The position numbers and the translations under genes were made by a program. The notes under the pieces are model-generated. The model had not been told where the DNA came from and searched no databases. It saw only the letters and a list, made by a program, of their open reading frames with translations. 64,000 nt of DNA from positions 31,574,033-31,638,032 of the forward strand of contig JAJKFL010000014.1 of NCBI GenBank assembly GCA_021186555.1. The letters run 5' to 3'. Positions 1 to 11,535 of the stretch are shown piece by piece (the first letter of the stretch is position 1; each line of letters starts with the position of its first letter). The DNA comes from Reticulitermes speratus. Its lineage: Eukaryota; Arthropoda; Insecta; Blattodea; Rhinotermitidae.

Positions 1-1626
1 GAGGAATTAACTAGTCAGTGGCATTGTTCACTTTGTCACAGAATAATGACGTATCATCAATATTTCTATTAGCTCTGGTCCGTATGAATTGTTTTCCGAA
101 GTTCTTTAATTATGATTTTGCGTTTTAACTGAAATCGAATGAAATATTCGGAAATTTGTGTTATGATCGCAGCGTCGTACACATTGAAGATAGTTTCACA
201 AGACGTTTGGAAAGAAATAGAAGTAATTGCAAAATCTGCAGACTTTAGAACCTGAAATCTGTTTGAAGTGTAATTTTAAAGTTTGTGTTAAACTTTGCGG
301 AACCCGATTATCATTTTTACAAAGTAGGCTTTAATATGTAATTTATGAAAAGAAATTAATTACTCTTGCCTTAATGTTCAATGTACAGATCGGACTCATG
401 GTAACCAGTGTCATTATGTGACATATTTTAACCTGGACTACACTCATTTAGAAAAAGTACCGTTATTCGCTTATTCAAAACACGCGAATGCATCTCAATT
501 CTTGTGATGTGATTATGTGTAACTGCGTGCCTATGGCTGTTAGCGCACTTGAAAAATGACAGTGGTTTTTGTGTATTTGTTTATGTGTATTGCCGTGTCG
601 TCACCCTTTCATTTACCTGTGGGGCCTGAAATCTTATTTCTAACTTACTTGGGAAGAATAGTACAAAGTATTGGCGTTCTACCGCATTGCATGCACAGCA
701 CAAAACCCTTAGTATTTAACTACAGACTGTATAAATTGTATAAAGAGTAACACTAAATTAAACAGCACTTTATATTTCGTGTTCAGTCACGTAATAATTC
801 CCCAGGAGTTATCAAGCAGATAATACTGTTACTCAATACAGTGAGACTTGTTTGCTGTCATATCAGCTCAGCTTTTAATTAACCGGAATATTATGACGTC
901 ATTTGTCTGACAGCAGCAAATGATTTTGAAGGTTTTCATCTTTAAACATAAGCGTTTGGTTGCCAGCGTGTCTTTCGTTACTCCAACAAAGAAAAATAAA
1001 TAAATAAATTTGATTATACAAATATATAAGGAAATCACTGATTGTGATGACTTTTTTTGTAAGTGATTAGTTGTGTTTTTACCGTATTCACAAATCAAGC
1101 TTAATTGTTTTCAGATAAATACGGAAGAACCCCAAATTGTTTTACAGTGGATGAATTTCATGTACGACGACCTGTCTTGTCATATATGTTAGAAAATCGC
1201 GTGATGTCTCTTTGGAAATGGAATGAAATTTCAATTTAATATCATTACTCTTCGAACAGTTTTATCAAGTGTTTGAATATATCTCGTCTGACTGTGAACG
1301 GGCCTTCAAGAAATGGAGCAATTTACTTTTTATAAATTTGCGTTTTTGTGCAGTTGTGTTAGTTGCCTTTTAGGCCTACACATCTTGTGATTCTGAAACT
1401 AACTTTTAAAAATGCAGTAATTCCTTTTTTGTGTTTGAACTTTTCAGTCATATGATCAGAACTTTGAACCGATCGGTGTAAAGTCATAATGTTCACTTCT
1501 GCACATTTGGGTGTTTAGAGTGCCCCATTAGATATTGTGATACTTTTCGAGTGACTTTGAACGGTATATACCGTGTATAGTTTAATTGACATATACAAGT
1601 AGATAGTGCAGTGTGAACGCGACGCC
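1..1626. other. Upstream / possible 5' UTR region of the RYamide receptor gene
   Basis: AT-rich sequence with no conserved open frame and no repeat I recognise. An in-frame TAG at 1600-1602 precedes the chosen start codon at 1627, so the receptor frame does not extend upstream. A small palindrome GGTATATACC lies at about 1563-1572, roughly 60 bases before the ATG. It looks TATA-like, but nothing else shows that a core promoter sits here. A spliced 5' UTR cannot be excluded. Confidence 0.4.
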
Positions 1627-1981
1627 ATGGACCTCAACTTCACCTTTGTGTTGAACTACACCTACTGGGATAACAGCACCTTCAACGTAACGTGCAACAA
1701 CGGTCCCGGGGGTCTTGATACATCCTCATACTATCAGGCAGCAGTGTACATAATGTATTGCTTCATTTTCTTGCTTGCTTTGGCGGGCAACGGGCTTGTC
1801 TGCCATGTGGTACAGTCTTCTCCACGTATGAGGACCGTCACCAATTACTTCATTGCCAACCTTGCTGTGGGTGATATTCTCATGACCCTGTTTCTGCGTG
1901 CCATTTTCTTCTGTCTCCACTTTGCTGCTTCAATACTGGCCGTTTGGAACCGAGATGTGTCACACCGTCAGTTATTCTCAG
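1627..1981 (+). CDS. RYa-R: RYamide receptor (neuropeptide GPCR), exon 1, with one-base frame break
   Basis: First coding exon of a class A peptide GPCR; the receptor sits in the plasma membrane, binds RYamide-type peptides and signals through G proteins. ATG at 1627 has purine -3 and G +4, and a TAG stop lies in frame at 1600. The extracellular N-terminus has four N-glycosylation sequons (N4, N10, N16, N20). TM1 is about residues 37-61 with GNGLV (N55); TM2 contains NYFIANLAVGD with the class A Asp at 83. The run SSPRMRTVTNYFIA matches Drosophila RYa-R closely. After F89 (1891-1893) one extra base (C1894) shifts the frame. The next frame, 1895-1981, resumes homology as CVPFSS...QYWPFG...MCHTVSYSQ, including the ECL1 Trp and TM3 Cys. 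Read literally, the frame runs on in a wrong phase and stops at 1996-1998. Donor GTCAGT follows at 1982 in phase 0 after Gln. The indel is a sequencing error or a genuine lesion. Confidence 0.93.
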
Positions 1982-2230
1982 GTCAGTTTGACGCTTAGAC
2001 TCCGTAGAAACTCAAAATATACAGCATTAGTTTATGGTATTTCATTTTAACACTTTGCGGCTTTATTGGGACCGCCGGCCAAAGTGAGTTTTAGTTGAAT
2101 GTGTTTAGCACGCACACGATACACTGATATCTGGTCGTTTGTTAGGGATTCGGTTTAGACTATTGATGTTTTGTATCTTCAGATGAGATTCTAACTGATC
2201 ATGAATGATGAGTATTTAATGATTAAGGAA

Positions 2231-2510
2231 AATTTTATATCGATTACAGGGTCTGAGTAACACAACACTATGAATATCATGTATTCATTATATTTACTGA
2301 AACATACTTCGGCCGATTTATGCAGCCATCATCAGGTAGTCTTACAAATTCTTAAAAAGAAAGTATTTTAGGAAGAGTTTTTCTTTTTGTGAATTTTTAC
2401 GACTACCTGATGACGGCCGTATAAGTCGGCCGAAACATGTTTTAGTAAATATAATGAATACATGATATTCGTAGTGTTGTGTTATTCCGACCCTGTAATC
2501 GATATGAATT
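2231..2510. repeat. Large inverted repeat (foldback / inverted dimer of a retroelement end)
   Basis: Two imperfect arms of about 110 bases (2231-2341 and 2399-2510) are reverse complements around a loop of about 57 bases. Each arm contains CTGATGA, a short GC-rich hairpin and GAA(A). In the right arm CTGATGA (2407-2413) is followed by GGCCG/CGGCC (2415-2419 and 2427-2431) and GAAAC (2432-2436). The arms look like two copies of one repeat unit inserted in opposite orientation. The class is inferred; a non-autonomous foldback element is the alternative. Confidence 0.7.
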
Positions 2511-2829
2511 TGACAGACACAACGATATGATGATACCAAGATTAAGAACGAGGTGACCATGGCCTGACTATACTTGACAGTAATTCGTTTATTCATTTGC
2601 GGTTTAACAATGACGCTGTCTGCTGCTAAGTGTATATAGCATCATTTGAACATAGAACCCTGGCATTTACCTGGACGGTCTGAGGGAGTATCGAAATAGG
2701 TTAGCCAGGATAGCATCTAATGTGCTATAGATTCTAAATGGCCTCCTTCCACAACATGTCTCGAGGTTTAGCGCTAAATCATCCTGCTAGGTTTTACCTA
2801 CACTAAAGTTGTGTGCCTTGCTTCTTATA

Positions 2830-3340
2830 CAACGAGAGAAGACAAGATTATAATTTCGTCTGTTGTTTTGTGTGCATGTGAGACATGGTCTGCAATATTA
2901 CGGGAAGAACATGGAGAGAAAGTGTTCAAGAGCAGAGTGCCTAGCAGAATGTGTTGGCCTATAAGAAGGTAGTGAAGAGGAAGTTGGGGAAAACTGTTAA
3001 ATGAGGAGCTTCATCATTTGTACAGTTCTCCATACGGTGTTAAGGTGATCATATGCAGGAGGACGAGATGAGCGGGTTATGTAGCGCGAATGTAGAGACT
3101 TGTACATGGGCTATAAATGCGAAAACCCACGTGTAAATAGAAGTATAATATTAAAATGAATTTTAAAGAAATAGAATAAATTTTGTATTGGATTTGACTG
3201 AATCAGGATAGGGAAAAGAAGCAAACTTTTTTGAACATGGTAATGAACCTTTTGGTTGCGTAAATTACTTGGGATTTCTTGACTAACTGAACACATATTT
3301 GTTAGCTGTGTAGAGTCAGTCGGTTTAAACAAGGGAAAGA
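2830..3340 (-). repeat. Dispersed repeat family H, copy 1
   Basis: Read on the minus strand, this shares a degenerate peptide-like pattern with the copies at 3690-4135, 34868-35185 and 44870-45050. Examples are IPSNLRNQKVHYHVQKS, then ILIQSNPIQN...FKIHFNIIL. The pattern recurs in different contexts, so it is an interspersed repeat rather than a host gene. The transposon class is not clear from the sequence. Confidence 0.6.
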
Positions 3341-3689
3341 GATGGATAAAAAAGTGGAAGGAAAGAAGAAATTAACAAAAATAAAGAAAGAACGAAATTA
3401 ACAAATTGTAAAGGAAAAGAAAGAAAGAAGAAAAGTACAGATTTAAAATTCATGTGACTCACTGCTCAGTAACAGTGCATATCGTGTATATGTGCCACTG
3501 ATTTATGATTGTTGATTTGATTTTCATTTGGGTAAAACCGTAACAAGTAACAATCCCATTCATGGAGAAATTACGAGCAGATTGACCTCAGGGAATTCTG
3601 CTGCCATTCGTTCCAGAATTTTCTGTCTTCCTCTTGGCTAGCCAGAAATATAAAAATTAAAATCTGTAAAACCATAATTTGCCGATTGT

Positions 3690-4135
3690 TATACATGGGT
3701 GTGGCATTTGGTATAATTGATGAAGTAACTTAGGCGGAGTTTTCGAGAAGAAGATATTTGGGACCAAGAGGGACCTTGTAACAGGACACTGGAGGAGATT
3801 ACATAATAAGGAGCTTCTCTATATATTATTCCGGTTATCAAATTAAGAAGAATGGTATGAGTGGGGCATGTGGCACGTGTGGAGGTGAGGAGAGGTGCAT
3901 GCAGTGTTTTGGTGGGGGAACCCCGAAGGACAGAGGCCACGTGGAGGACATAGGCGTAGATGACAAGATAATATTAAAAAGGATATACAAGAAATAGGAT
4001 AGGGTCGTGGACTGGATTGCTGTGGTTCAGAATAAGGGAGAAGTGGCGAGCTGTACCGAACACGGAAATGCACTTGCGGGTTCCATACACTGCTGGAAAA
4101 TCCTTGACTAGCTAAGGAAATGTTAGCTTCTGAAA
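3690..4135 (-). repeat. Dispersed repeat family H, copy 2
   Basis: The minus-strand translation has SSSVWNPQVHFRVRYSSP, then LCPSGFPHQNTACTSP and, in another frame, TRATCPTHTILLNLI. It is the longest copy of the family in the window and shares the 'WNP.VH.R...SP' head with the copies at 3 kb, 5 kb and 35 kb. It is decayed and not expected to encode a functional protein. Confidence 0.6.
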
Positions 4136-4704
4136 AATGACTCTGCCCCATGGTGTTAGTTATGTACTGTCCAGTATATTTCTGTACACGCAAACACTTT
4201 GAACGGAAACCCGTGTGTAATGGAAAATGTGTGCGTGTCTTGGAATTAAGTTAAAAACCGTCGTTGTTCACAGGTTAAAATGGTCTGTCCTATAGCGACA
4301 GCTTATATGAAGCAATGTGCAATTCGCTTTACGCGATTCCTTTCTCGCGTACTTCGTTAGCATTCAGTATTCCGTGTATATTCCAGTCCACTTTTCACTT
4401 GCGTGTTATAATAAGAGCAAGTGCCCTAAAATTAGTTGTTGCTTCAAGCGTTCTCTCTGCAATTTGGATTCTGTCTAATTTACAAGTTCTTAGGGCATTA
4501 CAAAACTTGTAAAAGTAAAATGCCTTTAGTCATCATGAACAAAGCGAAATACCCGAATCCGGGCCGACATATTGGGCGTTGTAATTGTTTGCATGCTTCC
4601 TTCACTTACGGAATAGAATGCCAAGACCGGCCGTTCCCTAGTTTAATAATAATTATTTGCCTCATTTTACAGTTTACATATTAACAATATGTAGCTTTTA
4701 ATTT

Positions 4705-4925
4705 TTAAGTGTGTTATTTAACGACACTGTTTTAGATGAATGAATTATTCTGGAGCATTGGTTAGCTGATACTGCCAGAGAAAACTGATGTACCTGAAAA
4801 GACCTGTTCCATTGCCACTTTGTCCACCACAAATCCAAAATGGACTGGCCTGGGGTTGAAATCGGATCTCAGTTGTGACAGGCGGACGACAAACTGCCTG
4901 AGCCATAGCACGGAATTCGTTAACT
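4705..4925. repeat. Dispersed repeat family E, copy 1 (TTTAACGAC type)
   Basis: Begins with GTGTTATTTAACGACACTG and continues with a diverged body ending near AGCCATAGCACGG. Related starts occur at 11068 and 36805. I read these as SINE-like interspersed repeats because their length and starting motif are shared. No Pol III boxes are clear in this copy. Confidence 0.45.
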
Positions 4926-4974
4926 AACTAAGCAACTAACTCCATGTAGCAGATTCCTTCTTGAGAAGCTAACA

Positions 4975-5280
4975 GGTCGTCAGCTAGTCAAGAAATTCCC
5001 CGCGTTTTAAGGAACCCGAAGGTTCATTACCGCACTCACAAGAGCCCGCCACCTGTCCCTATCTACATTCCAGATCCGAGGCTCTTTGTAGTGTTTCGTA
5101 ACATGGTAATTTTTTACGATGAGGAGTTGTTAGCACCTCGCCCAACCCCCAAGCTGGAGGACCACCCCTTGTCGGCTGTCCGCGACTGCATATTCGCAGC
5201 TACCCTCCGTATTCGGAGGCTGTTCCTCCATCCCAACCCGAGGACGCGCCATGCCATGGTGACAGGGACCCACTAATCGT
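4975..5280 (+). repeat. Dispersed repeat with family H head and a different tail
   Basis: The head (4981-5075) translates as SQEIPRVLRNPKVHYRTHKS, the same head as family H. From 5091 the tail instead reads EELLAPRPTPKLEDHPLSAV and then RDCIFAATLRIRRL. The conserved-looking tail is a pattern I associate with a high-copy insect repeat, not a known protein domain. The stop at 5274-5276 ends the open frame. Confidence 0.6.
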
Positions 5281-6194
5281 TAACTAACCATGAATAATAA
5301 ACTACATGTAATCAGTAACATTTGCGCATGGTACAAATTCCCGACAAAGAGCCCTCTTACATTCGTCTGGTGCATCTGTCTGTGTTACATATTAATTAGT
5401 TAGGCCTAAGGTTTAGACGTAACAGGGTGCTGCAGGCAGTATATGTACGTAAGAAAAAGAAGTAAAAAGACGCCGCAGAAAAGTGCCCTAATGATTAAAA
5501 TTTATAACTTTTGCTTTTCGCTAAATATGCTGCAGACTATCTGCTTAAGGTTGATAAGATAGGCGGAGCGTGTAGGCGTTACAGGAAAAATGCGAAGTGT
5601 ATTGAAAATCGTAGGTAGTAATAGGAAAACTGAAGAGGGTGAGTCACTTGTAAGAACTAACGTGGGTGGGAGGACCGTATTAAGACTGGTTTAAAAGAAA
5701 TATAAGGTAATATCTTGCGACGGTGAGGACTGAATTCATTTGACTCGGGGACAGGTTGCTGTAAGACTGATGTGAACACGGCAATTGACGTTAGGTTTCA
5801 ATGAAAGCAGTGAATTTCTTGATTAGTTGAGCGCAAGAAAAGAGGAACCTGTTGCATTTACTTCGAAAATTGACTACTTAATCAATAATTTTTTGGTTGA
5901 TTATTGCCTTAAGGACGATGCCTCAACTTGGCGCTGAGTACTTCAGTTTTCCCTGTCAGTATCATTCCACCAATGCTCCATGTTCCTACTGTATTCATCT
6001 ACCACCGACATCTGAGTATGTGACGTAACGTCACGTGTCAGCATGATTATGACTGCCGAATAGCTGAAAATGTGTGGAACATGTGTTGGCCTAGCTGAAA
6101 ATATTCCACAAATTACGCCAGGTTGATTGAAGGAAATCGTCAGAAATGTTGGCCATAGTCGCTTATATCTGTTCCGAAGATTTGTTTTCATGGC

Positions 6195-6424
6195 TCGAAG
6201 CCCTAGTGGGTCTAGGCCTCATTGGTGAGGTTTCGAGATCACACTCAGACACACCACACTCGGTAGGACTCCTCTGGACGAGTGACCGGCCCGTCGCAAG
6301 ACCTCTACCTGACAAAACAAAACACTCACAAGAGACAGACATTCATGCCACCGGTGTGATTCGAACTCGCAATCCCAGCAAGCAAGCAGCCGCAGACTCG
6401 CCTTAGACCGCGCGGTTACGGGGA
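6195..6424 (-). mobile_element. tRNA-derived SINE family A, copy 1
   Basis: On the minus strand the element begins with a tRNA-like head containing CGCGCGGTCTAAGGCGAG and a B-box-like GAGTTCGAATCAC. It continues with a body (TGTCAGGTAGAGGTCTTGCG) shared with the copies at 10791-11022 and 41630-41834. The shared body outside the tRNA-like part shows a SINE family rather than a tRNA gene. Confidence 0.8.
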
Positions 6425-6599
6425 TCAGCGGTTGCAAAGATTTAGAACTTCACAATAGCATTGTAACGCGGGCCTACTCCGCGGATACAACCCAGAGTAA
6501 GACCACGACAAAAGTGTATACAGACAGTACACCTGGTAGCTGCCACCAATCGTAACTCCGTACGATAATTCCTTAACTAAACAATTTAATTCACTGGGG

Positions 6600-9500
6600 A
6601 GGGTTTCCAAATTTTATACTGTAAACAAACTCATAAAAACCAAACAATTTATTAACAAAACTATATCTAATCGAACAACAAAATTATTAATACAACAAAG
6701 TTACTCTAATAAACCCAAAGTAACAAATATAACACAATCTATTAAATTTCCTTCTGTTTCTTTGTATTTTCCCCAGTTATTCTCTCCTATATAACTCTAA
6801 ATAAAATTCCCCTTATTCTGTCTTCGTCGTTGGACTCACACACTTTCAGTAGCCTCACATTAACATCCTCCTAGTAGGAATATTGCGTTTCCTTTTTACA
6901 TACATAATAACAGGTTTGCACCAGTCTTACCTTGCATCAGGATCACTCCGATCATCTCGGAACTCACCGACATAGCCAATGAAATTAACCTCTATTAGTG
7001 ACGCAATAATTCAATTAATTCACGCCGTTTCCACTTCTCTTTTGTTGTACGCGGTTTCACTTATCTACTTAATTGCCTCCGCTTTATCACTCTGTTGATG
7101 AACAAGCACTGTTGCCATTCATTCTCTTATCATTTCAATTAAATGATCGACGCTTCTTTTACTAATCTGCACTTAAATGTTTAACCAAAATAACTTGACA
7201 TGTTGCGGCTGCTTTCCTATCTACGCCGACTTTAACATTGTTACCAATAAAACTTGTTATCTTCAAATTTTCTACAGGTTATGAATTTCAAATTACTCCA
7301 TCCAAAACTGAAGCCAAACTCCCCGAGGCATTGTCTCTCCTCATTATTTAAAACCTCGGTTCCAAACCCAAATCTTACGTCACATAATGGCTGCTCCTAA
7401 CTCATTCTCCAATCAAACTCATTATTACGATTACTCCCACATATGGATCTACCAATTAAAACACATTGTTCTAGTTTGCACTGCTTCCTATCTATGTGCT
7501 GACCTGCAGTTCTCATAGCCTTGGTCTTTCTACTGTGTGTATAAGTCTCACGGAAATCAACTAACCCTTGTACCTTAGCTCTACTACTGGAATATTCCCT
7601 CATTGTTTCACAAAGCTTATAAATCATGCACAAAATTCAAAAAATTTTACCCTTGCCCCCAATATTCACTACAGCATTTAGCCAAGGTTGACACGTCGAA
7701 ATTCTCACTGAATTTTATTTACGGTGTAGCCTTCATTGAAATAAAACGACATAGTTAAACAAAAGCAATAAATCACAATAAACTGAAACAATTATATTTG
7801 GGAACGACAATTTTAAATGGAAAATTAAAAAATTTACTGGTATACTACTTTCGGAAAGAGTAATTTTATTTTTTTTATAGTAGGACGCTAGACAAAACCG
7901 GCAATTATGAACATAAATGAAAGCCTTTTTTTCTTACTGCTTAGATTTTTAGTTATATATGAGTATTATTAATTGTAAGTTATTATTATATTATATGAAT
8001 AAATTGCTACTTAAATACAAATTCTCTGTAGGCTGTATTTTTCGAAAATGTCGGCAAAGTTTATCATCGTCGCCGTGTTTGTAGTTGTTGACTTAAACAC
8101 CAATATTTCATATAAGAAGTATAAACGAAATCTCGATATATCTCCGCACCAGATTTAACGTGATTAATTAGTTACCGAAATCGTAACAAAAGCAAGAAAG
8201 AATTTCTCACGGCCACCATCTTGGTATGTTAATTCTGCATAAACGATTTCCGTAACGGAATTCGCATATTTTACAAACTCTATTACTACATATCAGGAAC
8301 TGAAAGTAAACGACACTAGTGTTGCTACTCTTCTGCCTCAGAAGATGGAGCGTCGGTCGTGTTGTCATTACTGATTCTAGAAAATTAAAAGTCACGGCGT
8401 TGTGGTGCTCTGCGTAGCGTAATGTTCATACTAAGCTTCTTAAAAATTGGTAAATTGCTGTAAAATATAAAATGGGGTACAGGGAGACACACACAGACAT
8501 AGGCACACTCAAAACCCTTTGTGAATTCCAAAGACTTTTAGTCTCCTTTTAGGAAAAAAAGTGCGGTAAAAATTACCGTGTTATGAAACAACTCCTGCGT
8601 TACACGGAAAAATACTGAATATGATACTGATGGAAATGCAGGATTAAAAAATCATCGGTTTCAAGAAACCAGACTTTCATTTTGGAGACTCTCATTTTGT
8701 TGCGTATGAAGAGTATGGTCTCCTGAGATGTAGCGCCTGCTGCTTTATGGATTCGTTTGGGCGTTTCGGAGGAACCTTCTGCAACAATCTTCACGATTGA
8801 AAAATATGCCGTATGCCGCACACCTAAAATGTTAGGGTATAGGTAAAAGAGGACGGAAACCTATTGTGGACGAAGCAGAAAGGAGTCACTGGTTCCAAAA
8901 TGGACTAGATTAGGATAATAAACACGTTTCCATTTTGTCTTTATAACTTCTGCTATTACCAAACTGCCTTTTTCATGGTCAGTGGTTGCTATTGGTTCAC
9001 TCTTAGCTCCCGGTCCTGCTTCTGCCCTTCCTACCGCAGTACCCTATTGTCCAGCGCCATTTATTCCTCTGCCTTATGCATGAAAGCAACAGGTTTTGTC
9101 GAAACGTTGTGGCCTATCTGCCAAACTAAGCGTCGTTACATCTCAAAAGAAATTACTAATCTCTACGAATCATTATTTTTCTCACACAAAAGAAAATATT
9201 ACAATAAGCCATTGGTCGAAGGAGATATATTTTTATTGTTTTTTCCATTAGAGAAAATAACAGGATATAAGACCATTAATTTTGGAAACTAAACTTTCAA
9301 TACACTTATCACACATACGAAAATTACTTTATCCTTGCTATGCCTACTTCCCTGTTCTTTTCATCAGATATATCGCTGCTGGATAACAAAGACAAATTGC
9401 TGACTTTTGTGAAGATCTTCTGTTTGCCACTGTAAATCCATATGTAAACACATGAAATTTATGTGTTTTTCTTGGCACGTAAAGGAAAACTTATTATAAT

Positions 9501-10635
9501 GAAATACAGAAGTACAGGGAAAGTTTATAAGAATGGAGAGTATCATACCAGAACGTCTTCAGTGCAGTGCAATAGCAATGTGCCGTACAAGGTTATCGAA
9601 GCAAGATACTCTGGATATTATCAAACGTCACTGAGTTGCTTCCCAGAAAGTGCGTGTCTCAGTTTGCACCGGAATTAGAAAAACCGACGCTATTGCGTCT
9701 CGACCTCTTCATGTGAAGAATTAAATTTGCAGCACAAATTTCTCTCCCTCTAATTTATTACCTTACATTAATATAATTTTATAAGGTAAATTGATTAATG
9801 AATGAAGTGGGAGATTTTTAAGCAGACGTTAAACGTATTCGAGTTGTTTTCACAGAACGTGCTACAGGGCGAGCCGAATTTTAAGTCTCAGAAATACGTT
9901 TATTACATTCTTCAGGTTAAAATTAACTTCAATAACGTTTTAAAAAATTGCATTTCTAATTTTGATATTGATAGTTTCTCAGAACGGAAGATGTTTATAT
10001 TTTAGAAATATATGTCGATGCATATAAGAATTTGATATACACATTTGACATATTTAGTGCTGTGGTAAATATAGATACCGCGGGTTATAATGCCAAGCAA
10101 CTCTGCATTGTGCCCACACATTATTTCATACGACAAGAATGAGCCATCCCTTCCTTAAACGTCTTTGGAAGATTGGATTTTATAAAGGGCACAGATTTTG
10201 TTCTCTGTGAGGTGGAAACAGTATTTTTATGTATAGATTAATTGAATGCCAGTCTCTGAAGGCTTTGCAGCACCTCAGTGTGCAGCCAGAACAATGAATT
10301 ATTATTTAATTATTAACAAAAATGTCGTGTTAAGTGTGAAATAAATTTATGCTCTTCTTCACGACAGGGCCCAAATGAACAAAATAAAGCTTCGACATCT
10401 CCTTCTGTGCGATAGTGAAAATTACAGAACTAAATACTGAAGAAGATACTCAAAACGTATGCTGGTATAATTGTAGAGGATTTCTCACAATGGTTCTATC
10501 TTGAGGGGAGTATTTTCTTTGGGTACGTTGCATTATACGGCTACAGAAGCCGATGCGAGATTTGTTGTTTTCACGGTCTCGACTACAAATGTTACTGTCC
10601 TTTGTGATGTGACCCCGTTTAGTGTGGTAGACATT
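6600..10635. other. Intronic stretch without recognisable features
   Basis: AT-rich sequence with short frames only. A CGAAACGTTG string at about 9100 resembles the repeat-tail motif described elsewhere in this window, but it is too short to call. Nothing else is recognised. Confidence 0.4.
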
Positions 10636-10639
10636 TTCG

Positions 10640-10745
10640 GAGGAAAGGGCTGTCTCCATTTTAGAGTATGAGGGGACAGCTTATTCCTCCGAAACGTTTG
10701 TACGTGTTTACCAAAATACCGGCGTCACATCTTGGAAGAGAAAAC
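10640..10745 (+). repeat. Repeat-tail fragment family F, copy 1
   Basis: Contains CCTCCGAAACGTTTG, then TACCAAAATACCGGCGTCAC and a GGAAG end. The same order (CGAAAC.TT, then ACCAAACTACACGGCGTCAC) recurs at about 27395, 46755, 49480 and 56100. It is probably a fragment of the end of a retroelement; the class is inferred. Confidence 0.5.
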
Positions 10746-10790
10746 ATAATCCCGAGACTCGATTTCTTCTGTATTATGGTAATAGGATAG

Positions 10791-11022
10791 GTAAGGCCGC
10801 CTCATTTTTTAGGTTTCTAGATCACACGCAAATAGACACACATACCCGGTAGGACTCCTCGGAATGAGTGATCAGCTCGTCGCAGAGGCCGCTACCTACA
10901 TAACACACAACAAAGATAAGAGACGAACATCCATGCTCTCAAACGGGATTCGAACCCGCGATCCCTGTAATCAAGCGGCTGCAGACCTAGGCCTTAGAAC
11001 GCACGGCCACCAGGATTGGCAG
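10791..11022 (-). mobile_element. tRNA-derived SINE family A, copy 2
   Basis: The minus strand shows the family A head with a B box CGGGTTCGAATCCC, close to the Pol III consensus, within an unusable acceptor-stem context. The body contains GTAGGTAGCGGCCTCTGCG and GAGGAGTCCTACCGG, as in copy 1. It is the best preserved promoter of the three copies. Confidence 0.8.
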
Positions 11023-11067
11023 GGTAGGAGTATTACACAAACTTAATCCTTGTTTTAGTTATTTATG

Positions 11068-11215
11068 TCTTTCTTGTTTAACGGCGCTAACAGTATCTCA
11101 GCTTATATAGCGTCGAGTGGTGAGATGATTAGTGATTCCTGAACTGGAAGGAATATGCGAGTAATCCCTGTGTCTACCCATAATTAAACACCGAATTCTT
11201 AGCCGTGATAGTGGA
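11068..11215. repeat. Dispersed repeat family E, copy 2
   Basis: Starts TCTTGTTTAACGGCGCTAAC and has TTATATAGCGTCGAGTGG, matching the starts of the copies at 4705 and 36805. It is diverged and truncated at the far end. Confidence 0.45.
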
Positions 11216-11217
11216 GC

Positions 11218-11535
11218 ACACGAACTGAATCGAATCTACTGGAGTTGAATGAATTGTAACTCACCAGGACATCGCAAAGTCTGAACCACAACAGCTGGCA
11301 CACTAAACGAGTCGAGTCTATTTGGATCGAATTAAGTCTGACTCGCTACGATGCTGCTGTAGGTGAACCTCAGCTGATGGCGTATTGCCCGAATTGAGTC
11401 GAGCAGAGTCGTCGAATCAAATCTATCGCACTAAGACGCAGAAAAGCAGACTCGTTTGTTTGGCATCGAATCCCTGTGCTATTCGAATCGAATTGAGTCA
11501 AGGCGAGTGAAGGCGTTTGCCTTTCCAAGCTCGAT
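11218..11535. repeat. Degenerate GAATCGA/GAGTCGA-rich tandem array
   Basis: Variants of GAATCGAAT and GAGTCGAGT recur at about 11225, 11308, 11390 and 11482, roughly 85-90 bases apart. The pattern looks like an old satellite-like array of about four units; the unit boundaries are uncertain. Confidence 0.4.

Noticed and set aside
1606-1626. An upstream GTG start for the receptor
   Set aside because: GTG is not a normal start in animals; the ATG at 1627 has good context and an in-frame stop lies at 1600.
1982-1998. Reading exon 1 through to the stop at 1996-1998 as a short protein
   Set aside because: The residues after 1893 in that frame match nothing, while the next frame restores receptor homology up to a consensus donor.
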